Assembly (NCBI RefSeq): GCF_900086985.1
Contig: NZ_LT593974.1
Span: 248,001 to 312,000, forward strand
Length of the DNA: 64,000 bases
DNA from: Halomonas sp. HL-93
GTDB taxonomy: Bacteria > Pseudomonadota > Gammaproteobacteria > Pseudomonadales > Halomonadaceae
Reading direction: 5' to 3'
The position numbers and the translations under genes are program-made. The notes beneath the pieces are model-generated. The model was given only the letters and a program-made list of their open reading frames with translations. It was not told where the DNA came from and ran no database searches. Each line of letters begins with the position of its first letter. Within the stretch, counting starts at the first letter, position 1. Of the stretch, positions 46,252 to 54,760 are shown one piece after another.

Positions 46252-47430
46252 ATGCTGACTCAAGACCAAGAAGCGTTAATTGCCGCCACCGCTCCCGTCG
46301 TGGCGGAACACTTGAATACCATCACCCAGCGTTTTTACCCGCTGATGTTTGAGCGCTACCCGAGTGTGAAGCCGCTGTTCAATCAGGTTCACCAGCAAAA
46401 CGGCGCGCAACCAAGGGCGTTGGCAGGCGCTGTATTGGCTTACGTGGGGATTCGTCAGGACCCGGCCAAAGCGCGCCAAACACTCGAAACGGTCGTCAAT
46501 AAGCACGTGTCGCTGGGCATCGAGCCCTATCAATACCCGATTGTCGGTGAGTGTCTGATGATGGCGATAGGCGAGGTATTGGGCGACGCCGTCACCCCTG
46601 AAATCGCCGATGCATGGAGCGCGCTGTACCAGGAATTAGCCGACCTGCTGATCGATCTGGAAGAAAAACGCTACCAGGAATTTGAACAACGTGAGGGTGG
46701 CTGGCGGGGCACGCGGCGCTTCCATGTGGCGGATAGTCAGCAGGAAAGCGCGGTAATTCGCTCGTTTATCCTGGAGCCCGAAGACGGCGGTCCGGTGGCT
46801 GAGCATGCCCCTGGCCAGTATATCGGCGTCAAGGTGACTATCGATGGCGAGCCGGTACATCGCCACTACAGTTTATCAGCAACGCCCAACGGTCGGGCCT
46901 ATCGGCTGTCTATCAAGCGCGAAAGCGACGGTCGCGTCAGCCGATACTTCCACGACCAGTTAGCCAATGGTGGGGTGGTTGAGCTGCTTCCCCCGGCGGG
47001 CGAGATGACGCTGGTACCCGGCGACGCCCCGCTGATGTTGATCAGCGGCGGTGTGGGCCAGACCCCACTGTTGCCGATGGCCAAACAAGCACTTGGTCAA
47101 GGGCGCCGGGTGGTTTATCTGCACGCGGCACAAACCCCTGAGTATTGGGCCTTTGCCGATGAGCTACGCGCGCTTGAAAAGGCTTACCCAGAACAGTTCA
47201 AACTGGTCACCGTGTTTGAACAAAGCGCTGAGGGCGATCATCAAGGGCGCATTAATCAGGCGCTATTGGCCGACTATTTACCCGAAGGCGCGCACTGCTA
47301 CTTCGTTGGTCCCCACGGCATGATGGAAGTCGTCGAGCAGTCGCTCAAGCAACTGGGCGTGGCGGAATCGCACCGCCATTACGAACACTTCGGTCCTGCC
47401 ATGCCCCTTAACGCGGTTAACGCTGCCTAA
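46252..47430 (+). CDS. hmp: Flavohaemoglobin, nitric oxide dioxygenase
   Basis: A 392-residue flavohaemoprotein that turns nitric oxide and O2 into nitrate with NAD(P)H. The N-terminal globin (about 1-140) starts LTQDQEALIAATAPVVAEHLNTITQRFYPLMF; the proximal His lies in VVNKHVSLGI (around H85). The FAD domain has HRHYSLSATPNGRAYRLSIKRE and the NAD domain LISGGVGQTPLLPMAKQAL. ATG 46252 is the normal Hmp start; upstream in-frame codons would read through the operator. Its stop overlaps that of pxpC, on the opposite strand, by 4 bp. Confidence 0.94.
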   Translation: MLTQDQEALIAATAPVVAEHLNTITQRFYPLMFERYPSVKPLFNQVHQQNGAQPRALAGAVLAYVGIRQDPAKARQTLETVVNKHVSLGIEPYQYPIVGECLMMAIGEVLGDAVTPEIADAWSALYQELADLLIDLEEKRYQEFEQREGGWRGTRRFHVADSQQESAVIRSFILEPEDGGPVAEHAPGQYIGVKVTIDGEPVHRHYSLSATPNGRAYRLSIKRESDGRVSRYFHDQLANGGVVELLPPAGEMTLVPGDAPLMLISGGVGQTPLLPMAKQALGQGRRVVYLHAAQTPEYWAFADELRALEKAYPEQFKLVTVFEQSAEGDHQGRINQALLADYLPEGAHCYFVGPHGMMEVVEQSLKQLGVAESHRHYEHFGPAMPLNAVNAA

Positions 47431-48362
47431 GCAGTAGCCCACTGGGCGTGTTGCCGACGGTAGTCGGCCTGGGCGTGGCTGGCGCTGACCGGCATCAGCC
47501 ACACCTCGGTGCCGGGCAGGCATTGCGCCAGCGCCGCGCAGGCGCTCGGCGTCAATGCCCCCAGGCGCGGGTAGCCGCCAATGGTCTGGCGGTCGTTCAT
47601 CAATACAATGGGCTGGCCGTCGGGGGGTACCTGCACCGCCCCCAGCGGTATGCCTTCCGAAACGATGCCGGTCAGGGTTCCGCTGAGTACCGGACCGGTT
47701 AACCGTACGCCCATGCGGTCGGCGCGGTTATCCACCTGCCAGGGCGTGTTGAACGCCTGATAAAGGCTGCGGCCGGAAAAGCTCGACGCCTGGGACCCCA
47801 GGACCATGGGCAGGCGACAGCCTGACGTCGGCATCACCGGCCCAACCCCATCAGGCAGCGTGCGCGAGGAATGGTCGTTGCCCTGCCAGGTTAAACGCTC
47901 GCCCGCCTTGAGTGGCTGTCCGTCTTCGTTGAGGCCGCCCAGTTGCTCGCGCGCGGTGCAGGCGCGACTGCCCAGTACCTCGGGTGCGTTGAGCCCCCCG
48001 GGAAACGCCAAATAGGCACGCAGGCCATGGCGAGGCTGCTGAAATACCAATTGCTGACCTGAGCGCAGGGTAAAGCTGGCGTTCGGCGCCAGCGGTTGGC
48101 CGTCCACCGTCGCGGCTAAATCAGCGCCGGTCAGCGCCAGCGTAATTTCGCCGTGGGCTTTTAGTGTCAGGCCTCCGCCCATGACGATTTCCAGCGCCGC
48201 GCTGTTCAGCGGGTTGCCCAATAGCCAGTTGGCCCAGTAAAACGCGATCCAGTCGGCGGCGCCGCCTTGAGTCACGCCCAAATGGCCGACGCCGAAGCGA
48301 CCGGCATCCTGAATCAGCGCCAGCGGGCCTGCTTGTTTGACCTCCAACATGGCTTGGCTCAC
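47427..48362 (-). CDS. pxpC: 5-oxoprolinase subunit C (biotin-dependent carboxyltransferase-like, KipA)
   Basis: A 311-residue subunit of the bacterial ATP-dependent 5-oxoprolinase PxpABC, which opens pyroglutamate to glutamate. Family features: the N-terminal VKQAGPLALIQDAGRFGVGHLGVTQGGAADWIAFYWANWLLGNP and IVLMNDRQTIGGYPRLGALTP near the C-terminus. It overlaps pxpB by 4 bp, so the three genes form one translationally coupled operon transcribed leftwards (pxpA, pxpB, pxpC). Confidence 0.92.
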   Translation of the reverse strand: MSQAMLEVKQAGPLALIQDAGRFGVGHLGVTQGGAADWIAFYWANWLLGNPLNSAALEIVMGGGLTLKAHGEITLALTGADLAATVDGQPLAPNASFTLRSGQQLVFQQPRHGLRAYLAFPGGLNAPEVLGSRACTAREQLGGLNEDGQPLKAGERLTWQGNDHSSRTLPDGVGPVMPTSGCRLPMVLGSQASSFSGRSLYQAFNTPWQVDNRADRMGVRLTGPVLSGTLTGIVSEGIPLGAVQVPPDGQPIVLMNDRQTIGGYPRLGALTPSACAALAQCLPGTEVWLMPVSASHAQADYRRQHAQWATA

Positions 48363-49078
48363 GGGCGTTCCTCCATGGGCGTGGTATCGCCGCCCTGGTC
48401 CTCGAACTCGGCGCGGGAAATCGACCGAAAGCGCACGCTATCGCCGGGGCGCAATAACGGCTCGCCGCGTTTGGCGTGTTCAAATAGTGGTACGGCGGTG
48501 CGCCCCAGCAGGTTCCAGCCGCCGGGCGAGGGCAGCGGATAAATAGCGGTTTGGCGATCGGCGATGCCCACACTACCTGCAGCCACGTGACGCCTCGGGG
48601 TCGTCAGGCGCGGGGTGGCGATGGCGTCATCCACCAACCCCATGAACCCGTATCCCGGCGCAAACCCCAGCGCAAACACGCAGTACTCATCCTGGCAGTG
48701 CTGGTCGATAAGCTCGGCAATGCTCATTCCCGCCCGCTTGGCCACCCGCGCAAGGTCGGGCCCGACGCTCTCGTCATACCACACGGGAATTTCATGGCGT
48801 TGGCCTTGCCGGGTATCGGCGGGCGACAGGTCGGCCAGAGCGTCTCGAGCGCGTGCCAGGGCTTCCGCGTGGCTGAGCTGGCGGCAGTCGTAGTGCAGCA
48901 ATAGCGTGGTGTAGGACGGCAGCAGGTCGACCAGCGTCTCGCCAAAGGCATCGCGCAGCGCATGGTCGGCGGCCAGAATCCAGGCCATGTTGGTGACGTC
49001 GATGGTATCGAACAGCCTCACCATCAAGGCTTCCATGCCAGCGGTTTCAATGCATCGTTTTTCAATACGTCGTTTCAC
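48359..49078 (-). CDS. pxpB: 5-oxoprolinase subunit B (KipI)
   Basis: A 239-residue subunit. Recognisable segments are [81 protein letters not shown] and the closing [15 protein letters not shown]. It pairs with PxpC. Both ends overlap the neighbouring pxp genes by 4 bp. The KipI name comes from a Bacillus sporulation kinase inhibitor of the same family; here the metabolic role is far more likely. Confidence 0.92.
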   Translation of the reverse strand: MKRRIEKRCIETAGMEALMVRLFDTIDVTNMAWILAADHALRDAFGETLVDLLPSYTTLLLHYDCRQLSHAEALARARDALADLSPADTRQGQRHEIPVWYDESVGPDLARVAKRAGMSIAELIDQHCQDEYCVFALGFAPGYGFMGLVDDAIATPRLTTPRRHVAAGSVGIADRQTAIYPLPSPGGWNLLGRTAVPLFEHAKRGEPLLRPGDSVRFRSISRAEFEDQGGDTTPMEERP

Positions 49079-49827
49079 GCCGACTCCAGGTCGTTGAACG
49101 CCTCGCGAATGGCGCGCACTGCGGCCACCGATTCAGGGTTGTCGCCGTGCACGCAGAGCGTGTCGCAGGGCAAGGCTAGCGAGGTGCTGTCGCGGGCGGT
49201 GAGCGGCTCGCCCTTGGCCAGCATGACGGCCTGGTCAACGATGGTGGTCTGGTCGTGGTGGACGGCGTCGGGAAGCCGCCGCGAGGCCAGGTGGCCGTTG
49301 GCTTCGTAGGAGCGGTCGGCAAAGGTTTCAAACCAGATGGTGAGGCCCAGCTTGTCGGCCAGTTCGCGATGCGGTTCAGGGTTGGCGGTGGCCATCACCA
49401 TCAGCGGCAGACGGGCGTCGAAGGCGCGCACCGCGCGCATCACCCCTTCGAGCAGCGCCGGGTTGGCGGCCATATCGTTGTACATGGCACCGTGGGGTTT
49501 GACATAGCTGAGCTGGGTGCCCTCCGCCTGGCAGATACCCGCCAGGGCGCCCATTTGATAGAGCACCATATCCTCGACTTCGCCGGGCGAACAGGCCATG
49601 GAGCGGCGGCCGAATCCCATCAAATCCGGGTAGCCCGGGTGCGCGCCGATACGCACCTTGTGCTTGGCCGCCAGCCTGACCGTTCGGCGCATGACGTGCG
49701 GGTCGGAGGCATGGTAGCCGCAGGCGATGTTGGCGCAATCGACATGGGGCATGACCTCGTCGTCCAGGCCGATCGACCAGTTGCCAAAACTCTCGCCCAT
49801 ATCGCAGTTGAGTAGCGGAAGGGTCAT
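49075..49827 (-). CDS. pxpA: 5-oxoprolinase subunit A (LamB/YcsF family)
   Basis: A 250-residue TIM-barrel-like subunit. The N-terminal [44 protein letters not shown] and [16 protein letters not shown] are diagnostic of LamB/YcsF. First gene of the pxpA-pxpB-pxpC operon; a GGAGG-type site precedes it (complement of 49830-49834). The divergent TRAP transporter 280 bp away may import its substrate. Confidence 0.93.
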   Translation of the reverse strand: MTLPLLNCDMGESFGNWSIGLDDEVMPHVDCANIACGYHASDPHVMRRTVRLAAKHKVRIGAHPGYPDLMGFGRRSMACSPGEVEDMVLYQMGALAGICQAEGTQLSYVKPHGAMYNDMAANPALLEGVMRAVRAFDARLPLMVMATANPEPHRELADKLGLTIWFETFADRSYEANGHLASRRLPDAVHHDQTTIVDQAVMLAKGEPLTARDSTSLALPCDTLCVHGDNPESVAAVRAIREAFNDLESA

Positions 49828-50105
49828 GGGGCCTCCTGTTGTTATTCACGCGCCTGTCGAGCGACGAATTAGCGCGTCATCGAATCTCTATTCACTATAT
49901 GGACGGGGTGCCGTCCCTGCCAGGCGTTTTGGGCGTCGCCAAGGGTATCGTGCTGTTATGCCGTGGAAAAAGGGTTGACGCACAAGCACTGTAAGATTAT
50001 CAACGACACTACGCTATAGCTTAAAGGTGATGAAAAAGCACCGCCTACGTCAAGCTCGCAATAACATGACGCAACATCACAATATCGATAAGAGGGCTTT
50101 TGATT

Positions 50106-51089
50106 ATGCGTACGTCCATTGCAACACCACTTATTTTAGCCACAGCGTGCAGCCTCGCCGCGTCTGCCCAGGCCGCCGAATGGACAATGGCAACGCCTTA
50201 TGGCGACGCCAGTTTCCATACTAAAAACACCAAACAATTTGCCGAAGATGTCGCCGAGGCAACCGATGATGAGTTGACCATCAACGTGCAAAGCGGGGGC
50301 TCCCTTGTGTCCCACGGTGAGATCAAGCCATCGGTGCGCCGCGGTACCATCGATGCGGGGGAAGTGTTTCTCTCGGTACTCTCCAATGACGACCCGATTT
50401 TTGAGGTCGATACCCTGCCTGGCGTTGCAGGTGGCTACGATGAGGCTTACGCGCTTTGGGAAGCGACCAAACCAATGATTACCGAGCTATTCGAGGAAGA
50501 AGGTTTGATTCCGCTTTACGCGGTTGCCTGGCCTGCCCAGGGCATATACACCGACGAGTAATTGAGCGATCCGGAGCAGTTCGACGGTTTGCGCGTGCGT
50601 GCGCCCAACATCAATACCCAACGGTTTATCGAAAACCTGGGTGGCAGCCCTACCGAAACGGAAGAGTCGGACATTCCTACGGCGTTTAGCACTGGCCGTG
50701 TAGATGCCATGATTACCTCAAGCTCCACGGGCAACTCAATGTCGGCCTGGGACTATGTCTCGCATTACACCGATGCCAACCTGTGGCTGCCGAAAAATAT
50801 CGTGTTTATCAGCCAGCGCAGCTTTGATGCATTGGATGAAGATACCCAGGAAGCGCTGTTAGAGGCGGCTGAGAAAGCTGAAGAACGTGGCTGGGAAATG
50901 AGTCGTGAAGACAACGAAGCCAGTCTTGCCAAGCTTGAAGAAGAAGGCATTACCGTTGCTGAGCCCAACGACGCCGTCTCTGAGGCGTTGCAGGAAGCAG
51001 GCGATGAGCTGTTCGCTGATTGGGAATCGCGCGCCGATGACCAAGCCAAGGAAGCGCTTGAGTCTTACCGTGACCAGCTCGACGATTGA
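50106..51089 (+). pseudogene. TRAP solute-binding protein (DctP family) broken by an in-frame TAA
   Basis: One continuous DctP reading frame is split by TAA at 50559-50561. The first part (152 codons) has a signal peptide (IATPLILATACSLAASAQA) and ends IYTDE; the second resumes in the same frame at once with LSDPEQFDGLRVRAPNINTQRFIENLG, the expected central ligand-binding segment. No base is missing or added: GAG TAA TTG is the only defect, and a single change (for example from GAA) explains it. Re-initiation at TTG 50562 would give only half a binding protein without signal peptide. It may be a true nonsense mutation, a sequencing error, or rarely readthrough. Confidence 0.85.
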
Positions 51090-51099
51090 GGCACCCATC

Positions 51100-51131
51100 A
51101 AGCGGTGCAGGGGGCTACCCTTGCACCGCTT
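51100..51131 (+). terminator. Stem-loop after the second dctP
   Basis: Positions 51100-51113 pair with 51118-51131 (14 bp with one G-U) around GCTA; outer arms AAGCGGTGCA and TGCACCGCTT. No T-run. It lies between the binding-protein and small-permease genes, as in the first TRAP operon. Confidence 0.65.
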
Positions 51132-51152
51132 TGCGCGTAAGAGGCCGAAGCC

Positions 51153-51716
51153 ATGACATTCAAATTCGATAAGCTCTATCGGCTGGGCGCTTGGGGGGCT
51201 GCGCTTTGCATGATAGCGATTTGCGCGCTGATAGCGTTTCAGGTGTTTTTTCGCATGGTCGATGCACTGTTAGTGATGGCGGGTATCGCACGGCTAAACA
51301 TTAGCATTACTGGCGTCTCTGAAATGGCGTCTTACCTGCTGGTGGGCGCTACCTTCTTGGGGTTGGCGTATACCTTCGTTCACCATGCGCATATACGCAT
51401 GACACTGCTGATTTCACGTTTGCCCTCGGTGTTACGGGTGTGGTTCGAGGTATTTGGCTTGATCGTTGCCATTACGCTAAGCCTATTGCTTTGCTACGGA
51501 CTGATTGCGTTGGCCCGCGAGAGCCTGGCGTATAACGATGTCTCCTCTGGTTTTATGTCGATTCCATTGTGGATCCCGCAAACCGTGCTAGCCACCAGCG
51601 TTGCCTTGCTGTGTCTGGCGTTGATTGAGGCGCTGCTGATGGCGTTGCGCATTGCGGCCCAGGATCCTTCGCGTTTTCGCGAGGTAATGGCCCGCGATGA
51701 ACGCGACGAACCCTGA
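51153..51716 (+). CDS. TRAP transporter small permease (DctQ family)
   Basis: A 187-residue membrane protein with four hydrophobic segments. The family turn is seen in MASYLLVGATFLGLAYTFVHHAHIRMTLLISRLP (about 57-90). It differs from many DctQ proteins by a short extra hydrophobic insertion after helix one (MVDALLVMAGIARLNISITGVSE). Followed 24 bp later by the large permease gene. Both membrane subunits are intact although the binding-protein gene is broken. Confidence 0.83.
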   Translation: MTFKFDKLYRLGAWGAALCMIAICALIAFQVFFRMVDALLVMAGIARLNISITGVSEMASYLLVGATFLGLAYTFVHHAHIRMTLLISRLPSVLRVWFEVFGLIVAITLSLLLCYGLIALARESLAYNDVSSGFMSIPLWIPQTVLATSVALLCLALIEALLMALRIAAQDPSRFREVMARDERDEP

Positions 51717-51740
51717 TCCTCATTTTGTTGGAGACACCTC

Positions 51741-53045
51741 GTGCTATTACTTAGCGTAGTCACCGTTTTAACCCTGCTTGTGCTGTTGGGCAGCGGCGTG
51801 TGGATCGCCTTTGCGCTGATTGGCACCGCCTGGATGGCGCTGGCCATGTTCAGCACTTTTGACCCAGGCTCCGTGTTGGCATCGGATTTTTGGGGGGCCA
51901 GCTATGGCTGGGACTTAACCGCGTTGCCAATGTTTATCTGGATGGGGGAGATACTGTTCCGCTCGGGGCTTGCCGATAACATGTTTCGTGGGCTTTCGCC
52001 CTGGCTAAACCGTTTCCCCGGACGTTTGCTACACACCAATATTATCGGCAGCGGTATGTTCGCAGCGGTTTGCGGTTCGTCGGCGGCCACCTGTGCCACC
52101 GTAGGCAAGATGACCCTGCCGGAGCTTGAGCGGCGCGGCTACGACAGCAACATGGCGATTGGCACCCTGGCGAGCGCCTCGACGCTTGGGCTGCTGATTC
52201 CGCCGTCTATCGTGCTCATCGTCTACGGCGTGGTGACCGAGCAATCTATCTCACGACTTTTCATGGCGGGGATTGGCCCGGGTATCATGATCCTGGCGCT
52301 GTTCATGGGGTATCTGGTGCTGTGGTCACTGCTCAAGGGAAATCGCGAGGGACTCACCGGCGAAGACGAATCGAGCATGAGCTTTGCCGAAAAGCTGCGT
52401 AACACCTGGTCGTTGATACCCATCCTGCTGTTGATAGGTGGGATTATCGTATCGATTTACGGCGGGCTGGCGTCGCCCACCGAGGCGGCGGCAGTCGGCG
52501 TGGTGTTGTCGATGCTGATCGCTCGCTGGAACGGACATTTCAACCGCGATATCTTTCAAGACTCACTTTTTGCGGCGGTACGCACGGCGTGTATGATCGC
52601 CTTCATCATTGCCGGGGCGTCGTTTCTTACCTCGGCCATGGGCTTTACCCAGGTGCCGATGAAACTGGCGCAAGCGATTGGCGAAATGGGGCTTTCACCT
52701 ACCATGCTGCTGGTGGCGTTAACCTTGCTGCTGCTGGTGATGGGCTGCTTTTTGGACGGCATTTCACTGATTTTGCTAGTGACGGCGATCATAATGCCGC
52801 TGGTGGAAACCGCCGGTTTTGACCTGATCTGGTTTGGCATTTACTTGGTGATCGTGGTCGAAATGTCGCAGATTACTCCGCCCGTGGGTTTCAATCTGTT
52901 TGTGATACAGGGCCTCACCGGCAAGGATATTTTGACCATCACCAAAGCCACGCTGCCGTTCTTTCTGCTAATGCTGGTGGCGATTGCCTTGATGCACGCT
53001 TTTCCAAACATTGCGCTTTACCTTCCCTACGCAATGAATCGGTAA
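51741..53045 (+). CDS. TRAP transporter large permease (DctM family)
   Basis: A 434-residue DctM protein with about 12 helices. Hallmarks: ALPMFIWMGEILFRSGLADNMFRGLSPWLNRFPGRLLHTNIIGSGMFAAVCGSSAATCATVGKMTLPE, GLLIPPSIVLIVYGVVTEQSISRLFMAGIGPG and VVEMSQITPPVGFNLFVIQGL. GTG 51741 follows TTGGAG (51729-51734). It ends 14 bp from the convergent HDOD-GGDEF gene. The ligand may be 5-oxoproline or a related acid, judged from the divergent pxp operon. Confidence 0.88.
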   Translation: MLLLSVVTVLTLLVLLGSGVWIAFALIGTAWMALAMFSTFDPGSVLASDFWGASYGWDLTALPMFIWMGEILFRSGLADNMFRGLSPWLNRFPGRLLHTNIIGSGMFAAVCGSSAATCATVGKMTLPELERRGYDSNMAIGTLASASTLGLLIPPSIVLIVYGVVTEQSISRLFMAGIGPGIMILALFMGYLVLWSLLKGNREGLTGEDESSMSFAEKLRNTWSLIPILLLIGGIIVSIYGGLASPTEAAAVGVVLSMLIARWNGHFNRDIFQDSLFAAVRTACMIAFIIAGASFLTSAMGFTQVPMKLAQAIGEMGLSPTMLLVALTLLLLVMGCFLDGISLILLVTAIIMPLVETAGFDLIWFGIYLVIVVEMSQITPPVGFNLFVIQGLTGKDILTITKATLPFFLLMLVAIALMHAFPNIALYLPYAMNR

Positions 53046-53059
53046 GCTGGGCGTCTTGC

Positions 53060-54592
53060 TTACTGATGTCCGTAAATGGAAATGCCGCTGCGCCCGGTGT
53101 GCTTGATGAAGTACATGCTTTGGTCGGCGGCATCGATAAGTTCTCGGCCGGTTTCAAAACCGCCGTCGCTCAGGCAGGCAATGCCAATCGACACAGACAC
53201 GAAAAGCGGCGTGCCCTCGATTGTTTCCATCGGTGTTTCTTTCAGGCGCTTGGCAATGCGCTTGGCGAAGCGGTACGCCCCTTTGGCGAACTCATCGGGA
53301 AGAATAATCAAAAACTCTTCGCCGCCGTAGCGGCCGGCTAAATCGCCTTCGCGGACCAGCGAGCCCAACACTTGGCCAAAGCGCTCCAATACGCGGTCGC
53401 CGGTTTGATGACCAAAGCGGTCGTTGAGTTTTTTGAAGTGGTCGAGATCGATAAAGACCACCGACATGGTGCGGTCTTGCTCCCGACAAAGCTCAAAACG
53501 CCGATTTAACTGCTCCTCCAGCCAAGCCCGGTTGGCAAGCCCGGTGAGCGTATCACGCCGGCTACGCTCCTCCAGTTCGGTTTGGCGCTGGCGCAGGCAC
53601 TCCAGTTCTTCCTGCTGGGCGTCTAAACGCGCATTGAGTGCAAGTGTTTGTTGGAAGAGCAGCTGCTGCGCTTGAATAATCAACGCTTCGTTGTCGTGCG
53701 CTGACGGCATCGTGAGCTCGAACAGGTCTGCCAGTGTTGGCAGCTGACGTTGTACGTTGTTCAATAAATCTTTCAGCGAGATATTGGGTGTGGTGCCCAA
53801 AGACTTAAGTTGCCGTATGAGCGTAACAAGGGCCTGGCTTGGATTATCCGATAGCCAGGCATCGGCGATCGGGCCCGAGAGGCGTAAGCAGAGCAGGTAT
53901 GTATCCGTTTGCGCGGTAATCTCATGGTGACTGTCACTGATCGCTTGGGCCAGTGAAACAGGTACGCCCCATTTAGCCGCGAGCCAGCCCCCTACGGAGG
54001 GGTGGTCACAGCCAAAACGTGTGCGCTCGCCTTGGCTGATCTGCGCGTGAGAACGGGGGATGCTATCGTACAGTTCATGAGCATCCTTGGGGTAAACCGC
54101 TAATAACGCCAGCATGCCGATGTCTTGGAGTAGCGCGGCGGTAAATACAAAGCTTGCGCGGTCGGGACACAGCTGCTCGGCGAGATAGCGTGCCGCAATG
54201 GCGGAGACGATGGAGCGCCCCCAAATACGCTGAATGTGATCATCTGCACGTCGGTCGCGCCAAAGGCTAAAACTCATCACCGCGGCGAGTGTGGCGTCCA
54301 GGCCCAGCCGAGACGTCGCCTCAAGACACGAATGCGCTTCTGTATGGTGACGCGCATAAAACGCACTATTGGCAAGAGAAATCAGCCGCAGCGTCAACGC
54401 CGGGTCTTGCTCAATGGCATGGCCGTAATCGTTCAAGGTGGCATCGGGGCATCCGGCGACTTCTAATACGCGAATCGCAACCGTCGGTAGTGTTGGCAGC
54501 TTAGTGCATTGCGTCAAGTCACTCTGCAAAAAATCAGGCAGGGCGGGTGTAGCCAGCTGCTCTGTGTTATCACTAATGATAATGCCCGTCAT
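53060..54592 (-). CDS. HDOD-GGDEF protein, probable diguanylate cyclase
   Basis: A 510-residue cytoplasmic signalling protein. An HDOD domain (about 30-235; LPTLPTVAIRVLEVAGCPDATLNDYGHAIEQDPALTLRLISLANSAFY) is followed by a coiled-coil (about 300-345, LDAQQEELECLRQRQTELEER) and a GGDEF domain (about 345-510). The active site reads GGEEF and the RxxD inhibitory site (REGD) lies five residues before it, so the protein should make cyclic-di-GMP with product feedback. Divergent from a GGDEF-EAL gene, with 168 bp between the starts. Confidence 0.88.
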   Translation of the reverse strand: MTGIIISDNTEQLATPALPDFLQSDLTQCTKLPTLPTVAIRVLEVAGCPDATLNDYGHAIEQDPALTLRLISLANSAFYARHHTEAHSCLEATSRLGLDATLAAVMSFSLWRDRRADDHIQRIWGRSIVSAIAARYLAEQLCPDRASFVFTAALLQDIGMLALLAVYPKDAHELYDSIPRSHAQISQGERTRFGCDHPSVGGWLAAKWGVPVSLAQAISDSHHEITAQTDTYLLCLRLSGPIADAWLSDNPSQALVTLIRQLKSLGTTPNISLKDLLNNVQRQLPTLADLFELTMPSAHDNEALIIQAQQLLFQQTLALNARLDAQQEELECLRQRQTELEERSRRDTLTGLANRAWLEEQLNRRFELCREQDRTMSVVFIDLDHFKKLNDRFGHQTGDRVLERFGQVLGSLVREGDLAGRYGGEEFLIILPDEFAKGAYRFAKRIAKRLKETPMETIEGTPLFVSVSIGIACLSDGGFETGRELIDAADQSMYFIKHTGRSGISIYGHQ

Positions 54593-54760
54593 ATTGGCTC
54601 CTCTTATGTTACTAGCTTAGAGCCCCGGCTATTATTTTTCACCTTATATTGTTAGAAGGTTGGCTAATACCTTGGACGGATACAGCGATTCTCAAGTAAT
54701 CGTTTAGTAGGAGTGCTTCACCGTCAAGGCACTTCAAGATAAGCTGAGTTAAACAGGGCA

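Noticed and set aside
49255-49815. 186-codon plus-strand open frame
   Set aside because: Antisense to pxpA, which is clearly the coding strand.
50562-51089. Second half of the broken binding protein as a separate gene
   Set aside because: It starts with TTG right after the TAA, has no signal peptide and no ribosome-binding site of its own, and is simply the rest of the DctP fold.
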